From Corbicula japonica (lineage: Eukaryota; Mollusca; Bivalvia; Venerida; Cyrenidae), in the NCBI GenBank assembly GCA_038501625.1, contig JAZAYU010000034.1, positions 2,046,001 through 2,110,000 on the forward strand: a DNA stretch of 64,000 nucleotides, written 5' to 3'. The translations under genes were made by a program, and so were the position numbers. Every line of letters begins with the position of its first letter. The stretch's first letter is position 1. Below, one piece after another: positions 45,936 to 57,398 of the stretch. The notes under the pieces are model-generated. The model was given only the letters and a program-made list of their open reading frames with translations. It was not told the origin of the DNA and searched no databases.

Positions 45936-46049
45936 TTAAATATTTTCCTAAAATATTCCATGCTTGTGAAAAATGTTGCAGCTTCATTATTCTATGGTTC
46001 ATGCTTGAGTAAACACATATAACATAGAAGACTGTCATGTCAATGTTAT

Positions 46050-46236
46050 TTTTACGCATGTGCGATTAGTGTAGATCCAGATCAGCCACAACATCAGTGC
46101 CATCTGATCAGGATCTGAACTGGTGGCATTTTGGTCAGAAATAACCTAATGTATCAAAAAGCGAACAGTTTAGATCCTAGTCGCTGGATCTAAACTGTTC
46201 GCCCATGCAAAAAAGGTGTATCTATGGAGGGAAGGG
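46050..46236. mobile_element. TTAA-type MITE, left end lost
   Basis: Interior 'gtgtagatccagatcagcc' and right end GGAGGGAAGGG-TTAA (46237-46240). Confidence 0.7.
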
Positions 46237-46669
46237 TTAAAGAAAAACAAATCAATTTAATAAAATTAGGACTCTGCTAAAGAAACATTAAATATTGTAG
46301 ATCCTGATCAGACAGCCTTGTGTGAACTATACTTTATGTATATGAGCCTGTCAGGTTTTCAAATGTGTTATTAACTTAATAGTTAATGCAATATATCATG
46401 GACGGATGTGGACGCTTATCAGATTCTACAGAGCCTAGTCTCATAAAAGTCAGATTTTAAACCAGTCTTGAAAATGAAGCTTTTGACTGAAGCATTTGGA
46501 GAATTAATTCAATATCACCCTACTAGTATCCATTCTTGGTTTTATAATCTCAGGTCCAGGTAATAATTAGTGTCTCACAAAGTTTAAATCCTAGCTTAGT
46601 CATAACTGGTTGCTTAGAAATAATTTGTCTTAAGACATGTCACCAATTTGTGTCTTCGGTATCCGTATT

Positions 46670-46873
46670 TAGAGTGCATGTGCGACCAGTGTAGATCCAG
46701 ATCCACATCTGTGCCGTCTAATCAGGATCTACACCGCCGCATTTTGGTCACAGATAACCTAACAAATAAAAAAGCGAAGAGTTTAGATCCTGATCAGACA
46801 GCACATATGTACCGGCTGATCTGGATCTAAACTGTTCGCCCTCGCAATAAAGATGTATCTATGGAGGAAAGGG
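46670..46873. mobile_element. TTAA-type MITE, left end degraded
   Basis: Right end GGAGGAAAGGG followed by TTAA (46874-46877). Interior matches 31273-31464. Confidence 0.7.
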
Positions 46874-47154
46874 TTAACAACGTTTGCAAGATATTGCAAA
46901 TAACGTCACCCTGCGATTCTTTAGCCCTTGAGAATAGATGCCAGCCATATGTCAATTATGATGGCTTGAGCAGAGCTTTGCCTTTATATACCAGATCTTT
47001 ATTCATAATGATCTGTGAAAGCAAAATACACAGGGAAAGGTATGAAAATGTGCAACAAGTAACTGCAGTACAAAGCATTTATTAACTGATTCTACTGAAG
47101 AAATCTAACAAAATCCAATGCGTCACAAAATCAATATTGCGTAACACTTAAAGG

Positions 47155-47212
47155 AAAGACCAGTCACCATTTCAGCCAATCAGATGCTTGAGATTTGGTT
47201 TACATTCTTAGT
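47155..47212. mobile_element. Right half of a foldback MITE
   Basis: 'gaccagtcaccatttcagccaatcagatgcttgagattt' only. Confidence 0.65.
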
Positions 47213-47743
47213 TTAATTAGTCTTTTTAATCGATATTAACCTCAATTTTTAACTGAAATCTCCTGTTTTGAAAATGAAAATACCGGTAGTATAAAAATAC
47301 ACTTTCTTATCTAATTATAATTCTAGCAAAAAGCTTTGTGACAAGTTTTTTTTTAATATTCAATATTTACCAAATTAAAAAAATATCAGGAACACAAGTC
47401 ATGTCAAGACATTTCTCAATAATGTAAATAAGATTATAAGAAACTTATACATCATCACCTTAGTGGAATAATAGTATATCTCCTTCATATTTAAATTTTA
47501 CTTATACTGTTTATGCACTATCTCCTTTTTTTAATGGTACTTGTACTGTTTTGCACTAAGTTGACAACATAATAAAACGCAAGATCTTGCATGTTTTATA
47601 CAATTCCTTTGTCCTGTTTATTCTGCAGGGCATCATTTTCATCATTTTAATGTCCATCTCTCTCTATGTACATGCAGAACTTTTCCAAGTTGTACTTTTT
47701 TCATTTTTTTGATGTTGCCCCTCTTTATCATAATTCATTTTAC

Positions 47744-48180
47744 TCATTCTATATAACTTTGAATTCTTTGCCTGTCTATTCTGCTAATGTACTTTCTACG
47801 ATTTTGCAAGCTCTCGCCAAGCCGTTTCCACACAACCTTGCGCCTGTCTGTCAGCTGTGGGGCGAAAGATAATATTTCCTTAAAGAAAGCAGCCTTCTGG
47901 TCTTCAGATATTTCCTCTAATGTTGGAGCTCTGTCCCAGATATCAATTTTTTTAGCTGCGTCACGTATACGGCAATGAAAACAGGCCTGTGCAGGTGTAG
48001 ACATTCCTCTTTTACCCTTCTTCTTAAGCATTTCATCAGCACTAAACAAATGGGGTTTGTATTCATTTATGATGCCTTCAATATACGCATTTTTCAGGTT
48101 AGGAAAGTCAAGTTTAACATTTAATTTCTTTCTGTTTTCTTCACATTTTCCTGCTACTTGTAAATTCCTTCTGAAGTAAC
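47744..48180 (-). CDS. Alternative last exon encoding a basic non-zinc-finger domain
   Basis: A 437-nt exon. The acceptor GTGCTCTTTCAG abuts 48180, the entry phase is 1, and a stop is at 47744, giving 144 residues with no internal stop. The peptide is lysine/arginine rich and helix-prone. It opens SYFRRNLQVAGKCEENRKKL, with a middle containing KKKGKRGMSTPAQACFHCRI and an end containing WKRLGESLQNRRKYISRIDR. There are few cysteines and no C2H2 spacing. The C-terminal Trp-x-x-x-(8)-Arg-Arg-Lys-Tyr pattern loosely recalls the last helix of BEN domains, but I cannot establish that. It fits the locus because phase, strand and position between finger exons all match. The function is unknown; a DNA- or protein-binding module substituting for the fingers is an inference. 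Confidence 0.6.
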
Positions 48181-48599
48181 CTGAAAGAGCACAAATTGTG
48201 AATTAAATGTTCATTATTTTGGGCTATGTAAAAAGCTAATTGCCTACAATGAAATAATAAAGAAACTCATCATCAATGATAATAACATTTTATTTATTTA
48301 ATCCAAATAACAACTTCATAATCTGGTAACATACTCAAGATTTTTCCACAATATCACTGTAGGAAATTGGTCATATAAACATTCCAGCTAAGAGTTACAC
48401 ATCTACTTCATATACTGCAGTTTTCATTATAAAAATATTTAAATTTTTCCACTGAAAGAGCTTGCCCACCTTGGAAGTGTTACATGAAATTTAACTTTTT
48501 AGTTGCAAATATTCATGTCTAGTGGTAGTTTTATTTCAAGGGTTTTCAACAAATTATGTGATCAGTTTTTTTATATCCTTCCATCAAGTGACTTTCTAA

Positions 48600-49315
48600 T
48601 CTTTACAAAAAATAAAGCATTTCAAGGCATGTACTACATGTATACATACAAAAATTCAGCATTTCAATGTTTGGCATGTAAAAATACATCACTTCAAAGT
48701 TTGGCATGTATAGTACATGTATACAGCATTTCAATGTTTGGCATGTAAAAATACATCACTTCAAAGTTTGGCATGTATTGTACATGTATACAGCATTTCA
48801 ATGTTTGGCAATTGTACTATACATGTATACAACATTTCAATATTTGGCATGGAAAAACACTGCTTCAATGTTTGGCATGTATAGTTCATGTGCACTTGTA
48901 CAGCATTTCAATGTTTTACATTTACCATACATAAATTCAGCATAACAATGTCTGACATGTACATGTACCATGCATGTATACAACATTTCAAAGATTGGCA
49001 TGTACTGTACATTTACAATAGAGCATTAAATTGTTTGGCATGTATGGTACCAATAATAAAGCATGTCACTGTTTGGCATGGACAGTGCATCGATACAGCA
49101 TTTCAATGTTTGGCAATTTTATGGTACATAACTGTATACAGCATTTAAAAATTTCATGTTTACTGTATAATAATATAGGATTTCACTGTTTGGCATGTGT
49201 TGAACATAACTACAGAATTTCAATATTTTCCATGTATATGGTACATAATTATTAAGCAGTTCAATATTTGCCATGTATGGTTCATAGATACAGCTTTTCA
49301 ATCTTCGGTATTGTA
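48600..49315. repeat. Minisatellite, 33-45-bp units
   Basis: Over fifteen variants of 'acagcatttcaatgtttggcatgta' with 'tagtacatgtata' spacers. Long open frames on both strands here are artefacts of the repeat. It lies in the intron between the 47.7- and 52.8-kb alternative exons. Confidence 0.85.
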
Positions 49316-50733
49316 ATTATGTTATATATCATATGATATATTACAGGTATATCATCATAATCGCTGATCCTAAAATAATCACATGACTTCCAGTAGATTG
49401 GGATAATATATTATTAAATCCTTTTATTGGTCTTTTTTTATGGACGTTAATATCATTTAAAACAAATGTGTATATCATTTAAAACAAACATAACACTTCT
49501 ACTAACTTGTACAATGTATATGAATAGCATCTCACCTAAAGTAGCACATTTACATTCTTTTACCGTATACATGTATGTATATATTTAATATCCCATGTGC
49601 GACCAGTGTAGATCCAGATTAGCCTGAACATCCATGCAGTCTGATCTACACTATTTGCTTCTTGGAAGAATATGAAAACCTGATCAAACAGCATATGGGA
49701 TTTAAGGTTGATCCCTTGGATGGCACATTGTGTGATGTAATGATCGAAACTGTAAGCGGTTACTGAATGTTTTTTTCACCTTTGTCGATAAAATGATAAA
49801 CCAGTTAAAATGTTGTTTATTGGGTGCCAATCTGACAAACTCGTGTCTACGTTTAACATGTGTTGAAAATTTGTATCATCATTCCATGTACACATTATTA
49901 CGGAGCGCTATCAGATCCACATTTAGGAAAATTCTGTAGATTAGATGTGAGTTCTACTCACAGTTGAAAAGCATCATCGCACCGCTTGTTTATGTATAGT
50001 CGTCCTTACTAAATGGTGTCATCGCTGGTACCACAGTAATGGGAAAATCTCATAATCAGCACCACCTGTCAACTGTTTATACCAGCAAATCAAAATCAGA
50101 TAATTTTTTTGTGAATTTGCTTAAACTTCTATGCCTTACTGGACACCATACTAGTGTTGTATCCAGGATTAAAAAAGGGCAGGGTGCTGTGAAAAAAGGG
50201 CAGGGTGCTGTCAAAAAGGGGCAGGGGCAAATACGTGTTTTTCGTTAGCAAAAGGGCATACTTTAAATGCCAGTCATATACAGAGTAAGCGTTGTACCAG
50301 AGTGGACTCCCTTGCAAGTACCTGCTGCACACTATGAAAGCTTGACCCAGATAAATTTTTAACAGAAATAAACTATCATTTTGGTTTTATGGAGGAAAAA
50401 GGCTTAAAATGTGATAGTTCTTCGTGGTATAGAAAGTAGGAACATATAAGCTATTTGTATTATTCTATTTTGTGGCTGTGTTAACTACTACAGTACCAGC
50501 GAGGACCATTGTACATATCCAGTTTAACATTACGTCAGCATAATGTACATACCAATGATCAATGTGACAAGTTCATTTGCTAGTCATATATCACAGATCT
50601 GATAACATCACAATTGAATGTTTGAACCCCACAAACTATTGATATACCAGAGCTCTACTCTACTTTCTGGGCTGCAAGCAGTACCTAACTTTACAAATAA
50701 GCCTTTTCTGGAAAGCTTTCCAGGAGATTTCGC
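49316..50733. other. Intron DNA; MITE fragment near 49600-49710
   Basis: 'gcgaccagtgtagatccagatt' at 49598. A three-copy 15-bp 'aaagggcagggtgctgtg' run at 50173-50230. No gene. Confidence 0.5.
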
Positions 50734-51085
50734 TAACCCTTCACTCCATATTTATTGGTTTGATGGCATGTGTAACCAGCATAGATCAAGATCAGCTGAC
50801 ACATCTATGCCATCTGATCTGGATCTGCTTGGAAAGAAATAACCTAATGAATCAAACAGTGCAGAACCTGACTTGATGGCATTATCAGAAATGGCACTTT
50901 TCAGACAAAAGGTTTCCAGTGCTAAAATCCTATAAATTTTTAGTCAATATAATACATCTGTTCCAAATAACCTAATCCTCATCAATCTAAAAGCATGAAC
51001 CGTGAATATCCTGATCAGACGGCACTGATGTTCTGGCTGAACTGGATCTTCACTGTTTACCAAGGGATAACGGCCATTTCCTATG
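50734..51085. mobile_element. Degenerate TTAA-type MITEs
   Basis: 'aacccttcactccatattt', 'agatcaagatcagctgac', 'gatcagacggcactgatg' and 'gtaaagggttc' are family landmarks; possibly two partial copies. Confidence 0.55.
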
Positions 51086-51182
51086 TAGTAAAGGGTTCAT
51101 GATCACTTAATAAAAAGTTAATTTAAAATGGCTTGTATGGTATGGCATCCTTAAAAAAATGGAACATGCGAATGAATCAGAT

Positions 51183-51630
51183 TCATGGTATGTATCCCAA
51201 TAATCAGGGCTTGGATGATAACGCCAGTCTCGAATGATAATAGCGGCTGGAGTTGTGGAAGACACTGAGAAAAGCGTAGGTATATTTACTTTAATCTTTT
51301 ACTTATGCTGCTTTAAATCACGTTTGTGATTGCAATTGTTCTAGGCCAACAAAAGCTATATAAAAATGCAATGGTTTTTGCCGACAGTCTCTACATCATG
51401 GTGAAAACCACCGAAGGTGGAAAAATTTGACATATCCCTTAAAACTAACAAGTTTCCATCATTATTTAGGTAGTAGTGAGAAGAAAACATAACTATTTGA
51501 TCACTGACTGTCCCTCTGTTGATAAACAATCACAATATGGTAACATTGTTCTGTAAAAATGAATCTTTATTTAACTTTTTCTGAAGATGTCAAAGCGAGA
51601 TGGATAATTGCTGGCTTCAGTGAAGATAAC
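51183..51630. repeat. Inverted duplication, left arm
   Basis: 'ttgcaattgttctaggcc', 'gacagtctctacatcatggtgaaaacc' and 'gagatggataattgctggcttcagt' recur reverse-complemented at 55395-55840. Confidence 0.75.
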
Positions 51631-52846
51631 AGCTGGCTACATTTAAAATTGTATATATATATTGATAATTAGTTGTAAAGTCCATCTTTTTTATCTTCCA
51701 GGACCAGAAGTCATTGTCCAACAAATTATCTATTTTTGGTAGGTAATAATGAAGGTCATACGATTTAAATTGACACTGTAGTAATCTCAAGTGGTTAATA
51801 TGTACAATATATCATTTCATATCATATCAGGTTTTTACGCCCTTTTGAAATAACCAGAGTTCGCTAGTTTTCAGTGTGTAGTTGTTATCGTTCAAAATCA
51901 TTCCTTTGTTCTATACACACATCCAGTACTGGACACCGGTGATGCTCCTGGATGTGATACCAAAATTCCATGGTTTATCCATAGGTATAATTATGGTCTG
52001 TATTAATATATGATGCTTAGGAATACGAAACTTACAAATATACCATCCTTTCTTAGAACCAATTCACACTTTAATCAAGTTCTGTTCTCGACGGGCCCAC
52101 GGTGATCAAAGAGTCCGTCAGCATCACCGAAGAGATGACTCTAAAATTTCAGCCCATAGAAGAATAGGATTTTTGGATTAACCAGACGTTTAGTGTTTGA
52201 CTTTTTGAATTATCATCACCATCAGCATTTAAACTGCTACATGTAATTGTTAAATAATTCTTAAAAGGTTAGTTTAAAGTGGGCTGAAGAGACATTGTTA
52301 AATTGCCAGCCATACTAACATCACTAATTGTGCTACGAATGAAAGATAATTTTATATATTTTCGTGTAATCCTTATTGCAGACATGTTGATAATTCACAG
52401 GTTTGGCATTAATAAAGGCATATACCTGATGCGTCACTAGGATTAATGTATTAAAATTGTTGAAGTTCTGTAAGCATATATTCATGTCACTTACATGTAA
52501 TATATTTACAAGTTTAACTGATGCTGACAGATTCTCAAAGGGATCGATGTAAACAAGATGAATCAACCTAGTCTGTGGTAAGTGTAGCTTTCAAGAAAGT
52601 ATGTGGGATCGTTTGTCTATACTTAAAAATGTCAAACCGTGTCACATTGCATTTGTGTAGGTCATTTCATTGTCTTTAAAGCTGCATTCCTCCTTTTATG
52701 ATAAAATTTATGAAAATTTAGAAAATGCTCTAAATAGTTAAATTGGCACTTAGTAATGGTGAGGGACCATTATCACAGATATACTGTTTTCAGTGTATGG
52801 CACTATGATGGGCGTCCAATTTGCATATATATTTCTTCACTTTTTC

Positions 52847-53598
52847 TTAGTGAGTCTCATCTTTCTTGTGCTTGTAAAGTCCTGTTATATATTTAAAAGA
52901 CTTGCCACAAGTACAAAAGTATGTTTTCTTATCATGTTTTGACTGTTTGTGTATGTGCAAGTTTTGTTTCGTAGAAAATGTTTTATAACACAAGTCACAT
53001 ATGCATGACGAGAGCTTGCTAACGCCACATGCTCTTGTATGTCTATTTTTTTCAAAACGTGAAGAAAATGACTTTTCACAATTTTCACATTGGAAAGGTT
53101 TTACATTTAAATGTTTGTTTATATGGTGTTCCAGTTTTTGTTGTTCTGCGAACACTCTTCCGCACGACTCATACGGACAAACTTTCTTCTCAGAATGTTC
53201 CATGTCGTGCTTGACAATTCTGTGTCGTCGAAGAGACTGTTTTGTTACACACTTAAGGCCACAATCTTCGCACATGAAACGGCGAGAGTCGTGAACTTCT
53301 CTTATATGCTCCTTTAGCTTTTCATCTGTATCACATACAACTCCACACTTTGTACATCTTACTTTGTCAGAATGGAAGATACGTATATGCTTTTGTAAAC
53401 TGTACTTATTGCTGTAGATTTTCTCACAAATAGCACATTGGTTTGTGGGGTTCTCAACTTCAACCAAAGAGCCATCCATAACGCCTGGTACCTTAACCTC
53501 TTTGCAATCATCCCCTTCTTCCTCCAACATGGAAAGATCCAGCTGTTCATCTGCGCTGTCTACTGACTCCATTTCATTTTCCATTTTCACCAGATTAT
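52847..53598 (-). CDS. Alternative last exon with seven zinc fingers
   Basis: A 752-nt exon. The acceptor TTCTTTACTTATTTCAG abuts 53598, the entry phase is 1, and a stop TAA is at 52847-52849, giving 249 residues. An acidic start (EMESVDSADEQLDLSMLEEE) is followed by seven C2H2-type fingers. They begin at CAICEKIYSNKYSLQKHIRI, CTKCGVVCDTDEKLKEHI, CEDCGLKCVTKQSLRRH, CPYESCGRVFAEQQKLEHH, CENCEKSFSSRFEKNRH (C2HC, last ligand Cys), CDLCYKTFSTKQNLHIH and CTCGKSFKYITGLYKH (only one residue between the cysteines). The fourth to fifth linker resembles the Krueppel linker (NVKPFQC). This exon differs in size and finger type from the two-finger exons nearby. It could be a separate intron-poor gene, but the matching splice phase argues for membership of the same locus. 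DNA binding is expected from the family. Confidence 0.75.
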
Positions 53599-53679
53599 CT
53601 GAAATAAGTAAAGAATACTATGATATATAACTTTATATGTATGACACATACTAGTAGTACAGTGGACTTAAACATGAAA

Positions 53680-54150
53680 ACTTAACCAAATTTTCCAAGT
53701 TGCTAACTTAAAAAGGGGCCATATTTCTGTCAAAGTGCCAGCCAGAATTATGCAACTTGGCCTGCAAAGTCCTCTTATGATAGTAAGTAAATGTTCTAAG
53801 TTTAAAAGCAACAGCTTTGAAACTTTGAAGAAAAGTGGTCTTAAGTACAAGACATCCAAGTTGGGGCCATAATTCTGTCAAGATACAGGCCAGAGTTAAC
53901 TAAGTATGCCTGCACAGTCCTGTTATAATAATTAGCAACTGTTGTAAGTTTGAAAGAGCAATAGCTTTACTTTAAGACAAAAGTGGAACTTACGATCAAA
54001 ACTTATCCAAGTTGCTAGGTCCAAAGGGGCCATAATTCTGTCAAAAGCTAGCCGGAGTAATATCACTTAAGCTGCACAGTCATATTTTAATTGTAAGTAT
54101 GCATGCCAAGGTTCAATGCAAAATTATTTTACTTCTGATAAAAATGGACC
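53680..54150. repeat. Three degenerate units of about 155 bp
   Basis: 'ccaagttg...ggggccataattctgtcaa' followed by '...gcacagtcctgttataat' recurs at about 53695, 53855 and 54005. Confidence 0.7.
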
Positions 54151-54159
54151 CGAACACAA

Positions 54160-55102
54160 AACTAAGCCGGACAAGGATGGAGACGTAGCTCAGATGATTA
54201 CATAGGCTCATTTTTTTATCCAAAAAAAAAACAAATAGAAGAGCTTATAAACCACAGAAATCTACCCATCAAACCTGGTGCGTTGAAAAAATGCAAAACA
54301 ATGGTATAACTTGTAGAAGAATTGCTTGTATTTAGTTAGTAAGGCGTTCCATTTGGATCAACATTTAAACAAATAATTCTAAGAAAATAAATCAATTTTT
54401 GTAATTTCCCATTGTTTTATTTTTCTAGATTTTTGATATTTTGTTCAAAACTTTGTATACTAAATACCAAAAGAAAAAAATTTCTGTTGAATTTTTTTAA
54501 CGTCAAAGTGTTCAATGACTGGACTATAGGAAACATACCATCACATCATATCACTTAAAAAGGTAAAGGGGGAAAAATATAATAATCATCGTTAATAAAG
54601 CGCTAAAAAAAACTCTAAAGAACTTATTTATCAAGTCTTACAACATTATGTCTATGATTATCACACATCACCATGTGTTGGTGTAATTGCCACTGCTTGC
54701 CCGTTATCAGGTAAACACAGCTTTACAAGTAAGGGGCAAAACACTTCTGAGGGTCCTTGTCTGAGGATGTCGATGTTTTTTTGTTACCTGTACATAATCG
54801 TGTGTTCAGTATGTCAAATTGTGTCTGGCACGTTGACTGTGGTTTTTTCATATGTATATTCATACACAACTTAATGACCATGAGACCTCAGTTTTGGGGC
54901 AATTAAACTCCGAGGGACTATGCTATATCATTTCTAACAAAAATTTTCTAAGTTCTAAGTTTCTTAGTTTTTCTGGCAAAAGACAATTGAAAAGTCACAA
55001 TTGACTAATTTTATTTATTTTAACTTTTATCCACTAACAGAAAGATATCAAAGGCTCTACTTTACTTTTTTTTCCAATAAACATTGTATTTCATTTCTCG
55101 TT
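54160..55102. other. Intron-like DNA, no gene seen
   Basis: AT-rich. The region 54650-54900 is somewhat less AT-rich but has no supported frame. Confidence 0.35.
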
Positions 55103-55401
55103 TCATTTTGAATCTGTTATTTCTGTTAGTTGCAAAAGAAACCACAATTTGTCAAGGAAAGAACTATTACAAGCGTGAATCCCTTCATCAAGAAACATTT
55201 TGTTGAAATTTGGCCAGTAGATGAGATGTGGTTTGAAGACATTGTTAACACACTCATGCACGGACAAAGGGCGAACATAAAACGTCATTTCACAGTTGTG
55301 AAATGATAAATACATAAAGTATTGATACATTTTCCTGAAGATTAAATTATAAGCATGGTCATTATTCAGTTCCAGCCACCCATCATCTTTATCAAATGTT
55401 A
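55103..55401 (-). CDS. Possible alternative last exon of unknown function (weak)
   Basis: Open reading frame of 99 codons to a TGA at 55103. It starts after GGCTTCAG in the same phase-1 register as the real alternative exons. The peptide (TFDKDDGWLELNND near the start, FLDEGIHACNSSFLDK near the end) matches no family I recognise. The pyrimidine tract before the acceptor is poor, and the 5' end overlaps one arm of an inverted duplication (51183-51630 versus 55395-55840). It could be a chance open frame or a piece of the duplicated repeat. Confidence 0.2.
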
Positions 55402-55840
55402 CTGAAGCCAGCAATTATCCATCTCACTTCAAGTTCTTGGAAAAAAGTCAGATTTTGATACATTTTTACCGAACTGTGTTACCATGTTGCGATTGTTTAT
55501 TAACAGAGTGGCAGTAAAGAATCAAATAGTTATGTTTTCTTCACTGAACTACCTAAAGAGAGATGGAAACTTGTTCAATTTTCAGCAATGGGTCGAATTT
55601 TCCACCTTTTCGGTTGTTTTCACCACGATGTAGGGACTGTCTGCAAAACCCATTGCAGTTTTTTTTTTATGTAGGCCTAGAACAATTGCAATCACAAATG
55701 TGATTTAAATCGGCATAACGCCATCAGTAAAAGATAAAAGTAAAAATACTTACGCTTTTCTCACTGTCATTCACAACTCAAGCCGTTATTATCATCCGAG
55801 ACTGGCATATCATCTGAGCCCTGATTATTGGGATACATAC
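55395..55840. repeat. Inverted duplication, right arm
   Basis: Partner of 51183-51630. The 3.8-kb spacer contains the seven-finger exon. Confidence 0.75.
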
Positions 55841-56549
55841 AGTGTATCTTGTATTTAGTGAACTTTAGTACTTCATTTAAATTTATTTTCAGTGGTGAAA
55901 TAAGAGTTTATTTCATATTTAAATGGAATTTATACAATCCTTTTCTTTATTCTTGTCAAATCTGACCACTTTTCCTCAATTCATCTGCATCCAAATCACC
56001 TGAAGCTCAGAATCAGGTGGGGTCAAAAGTGGAAAATATCAAAAATGCTTGCATCAAAATGCAAGAATCTGCATCAATTGAAATTCCTGGTACACCTGAT
56101 TGTGTCATGTCATATTCATTTGTTAAAATCATCAACATAACAGGTTCCTTTTAAAAAAGCATATTCACAGTTTTGGGACAAAAACATAATTTGTTTCAAA
56201 TATTTAAATTATTGATACATCGTATTAGTTTGGAAGATCAGGTAACAAAGTTAATTGATGTAGTTAGTATTCAAATAGAGTCAATGTATGAGCGAATATA
56301 TTTGCCAAAGGATGTCAAAATTGTTAAAGAATTACAAATGCAGTAAAATTCACTCAACAAAAATCTCATATGTACTTATTAGTTGAAAATTTCGGTGAAA
56401 TTCCCTTCTGTACAGCCATTTACAGTGAATGGATGCATTATAAAGTAATACAATAAATATAAACCACAGCTGAGACACTGAAGAATTCCACTCTGAACTG
56501 TGAATTTGCAGCTTTAAAAAACTTGATATCGATTCTACAAATATCAGTT

Positions 56550-56771
56550 TTCCTCCATAGACACACCATTATTGCATTGGCAAACAGTTTAAATCCAGAT
56601 CAGTTGGCACATCCGTGCCATCTGATCAGGATCTAAACTGTTCCCTTCTTGATTCATTAGGTTATTCTGACCAAAATGCGACCAGTGCAGATCCTGATCA
56701 GACGGATGTGCCGGCTGATCTTGATCTACACTGGCCGCACATGTGTAAAAATGCGTATTTTCATGGAAAGG
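56550..56771. mobile_element. TTAA-type MITE
   Basis: Left 'ttttcctccatagacacacc', right 'catggaaaggattaa'. Interior is a long palindrome of 'gatcctgatcagacggatgtg'. Confidence 0.75.
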
Positions 56772-57174
56772 ATTAACTCCTTTCAAAAGGACCAGAGACA
56801 GAACACGGAAGGGGTTTGGTGTATTTGCTTATATTTTTTTTATATATCTCCTTTTTAGCAACAACATTTAATTTTTATGAGGATTTTGCCAGAATAGTAT
56901 CATGTAACTATGAAAGACTTCCTCTAAAGGAACCACTTTCTGGAAATCTTGCATACAACCTTGTGGAGCTAATCTTCAGAGTTTATCAATGTAGCAAGGA
57001 GAGGTCCCTTGGTAACATTGCCAATGGCTTAATATTGGTTTGAGGCACTTCGTTTGTCTAGAGTATTATAATTACTAGCTTGTTGTTTATGTTAAAACAA
57101 ACTAAAAGCTCTTACCTACACAGTTAAGGCCACTCATAACAATAAAAGTTGTCAAATAAGCAAATCATACTTAA

Positions 57175-57398
57175 TAACTCTTTACTCCACAAATACCAAT
57201 TTATCGTATGTGAGGCAAGTGTAGATCTGCCAGCATATCCATGCCATCTGATCAGGATCTGCACATTTCTTTTTGGTCAGAAATAAGCTAATAAATCAAA
57301 AAAGCCAACAGTGAAGATCATGATCAGATTGCATGCATAAGCACTTCATGATCAGACGGCATGCATAAGCACTAACGATGTATCTATGACATAAAGGG
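57175..57398. mobile_element. TTAA-type MITE
   Basis: TTAA 57171-57174 and 57399-57402; ends 'taactctttactccac' / 'acataaaggg'. A second degraded copy follows at 57415-57645. Confidence 0.7.

Noticed and set aside
45726..46059. Open frames on both strands with 'LDPD...DLHWSH'-like peptides
   Set aside because: They are the TTAA-type MITE palindrome read in frame, and recur at 46.7, 56.6 and 59.0 kb.
48503..49255. Several overlapping open frames of 74-86 codons
   Set aside because: Direct translation of the minisatellite units; no splice or family support.
53001..53317. Plus-strand frames over the seven-finger exon
   Set aside because: Shadows of the minus-strand zinc-finger coding sequence.
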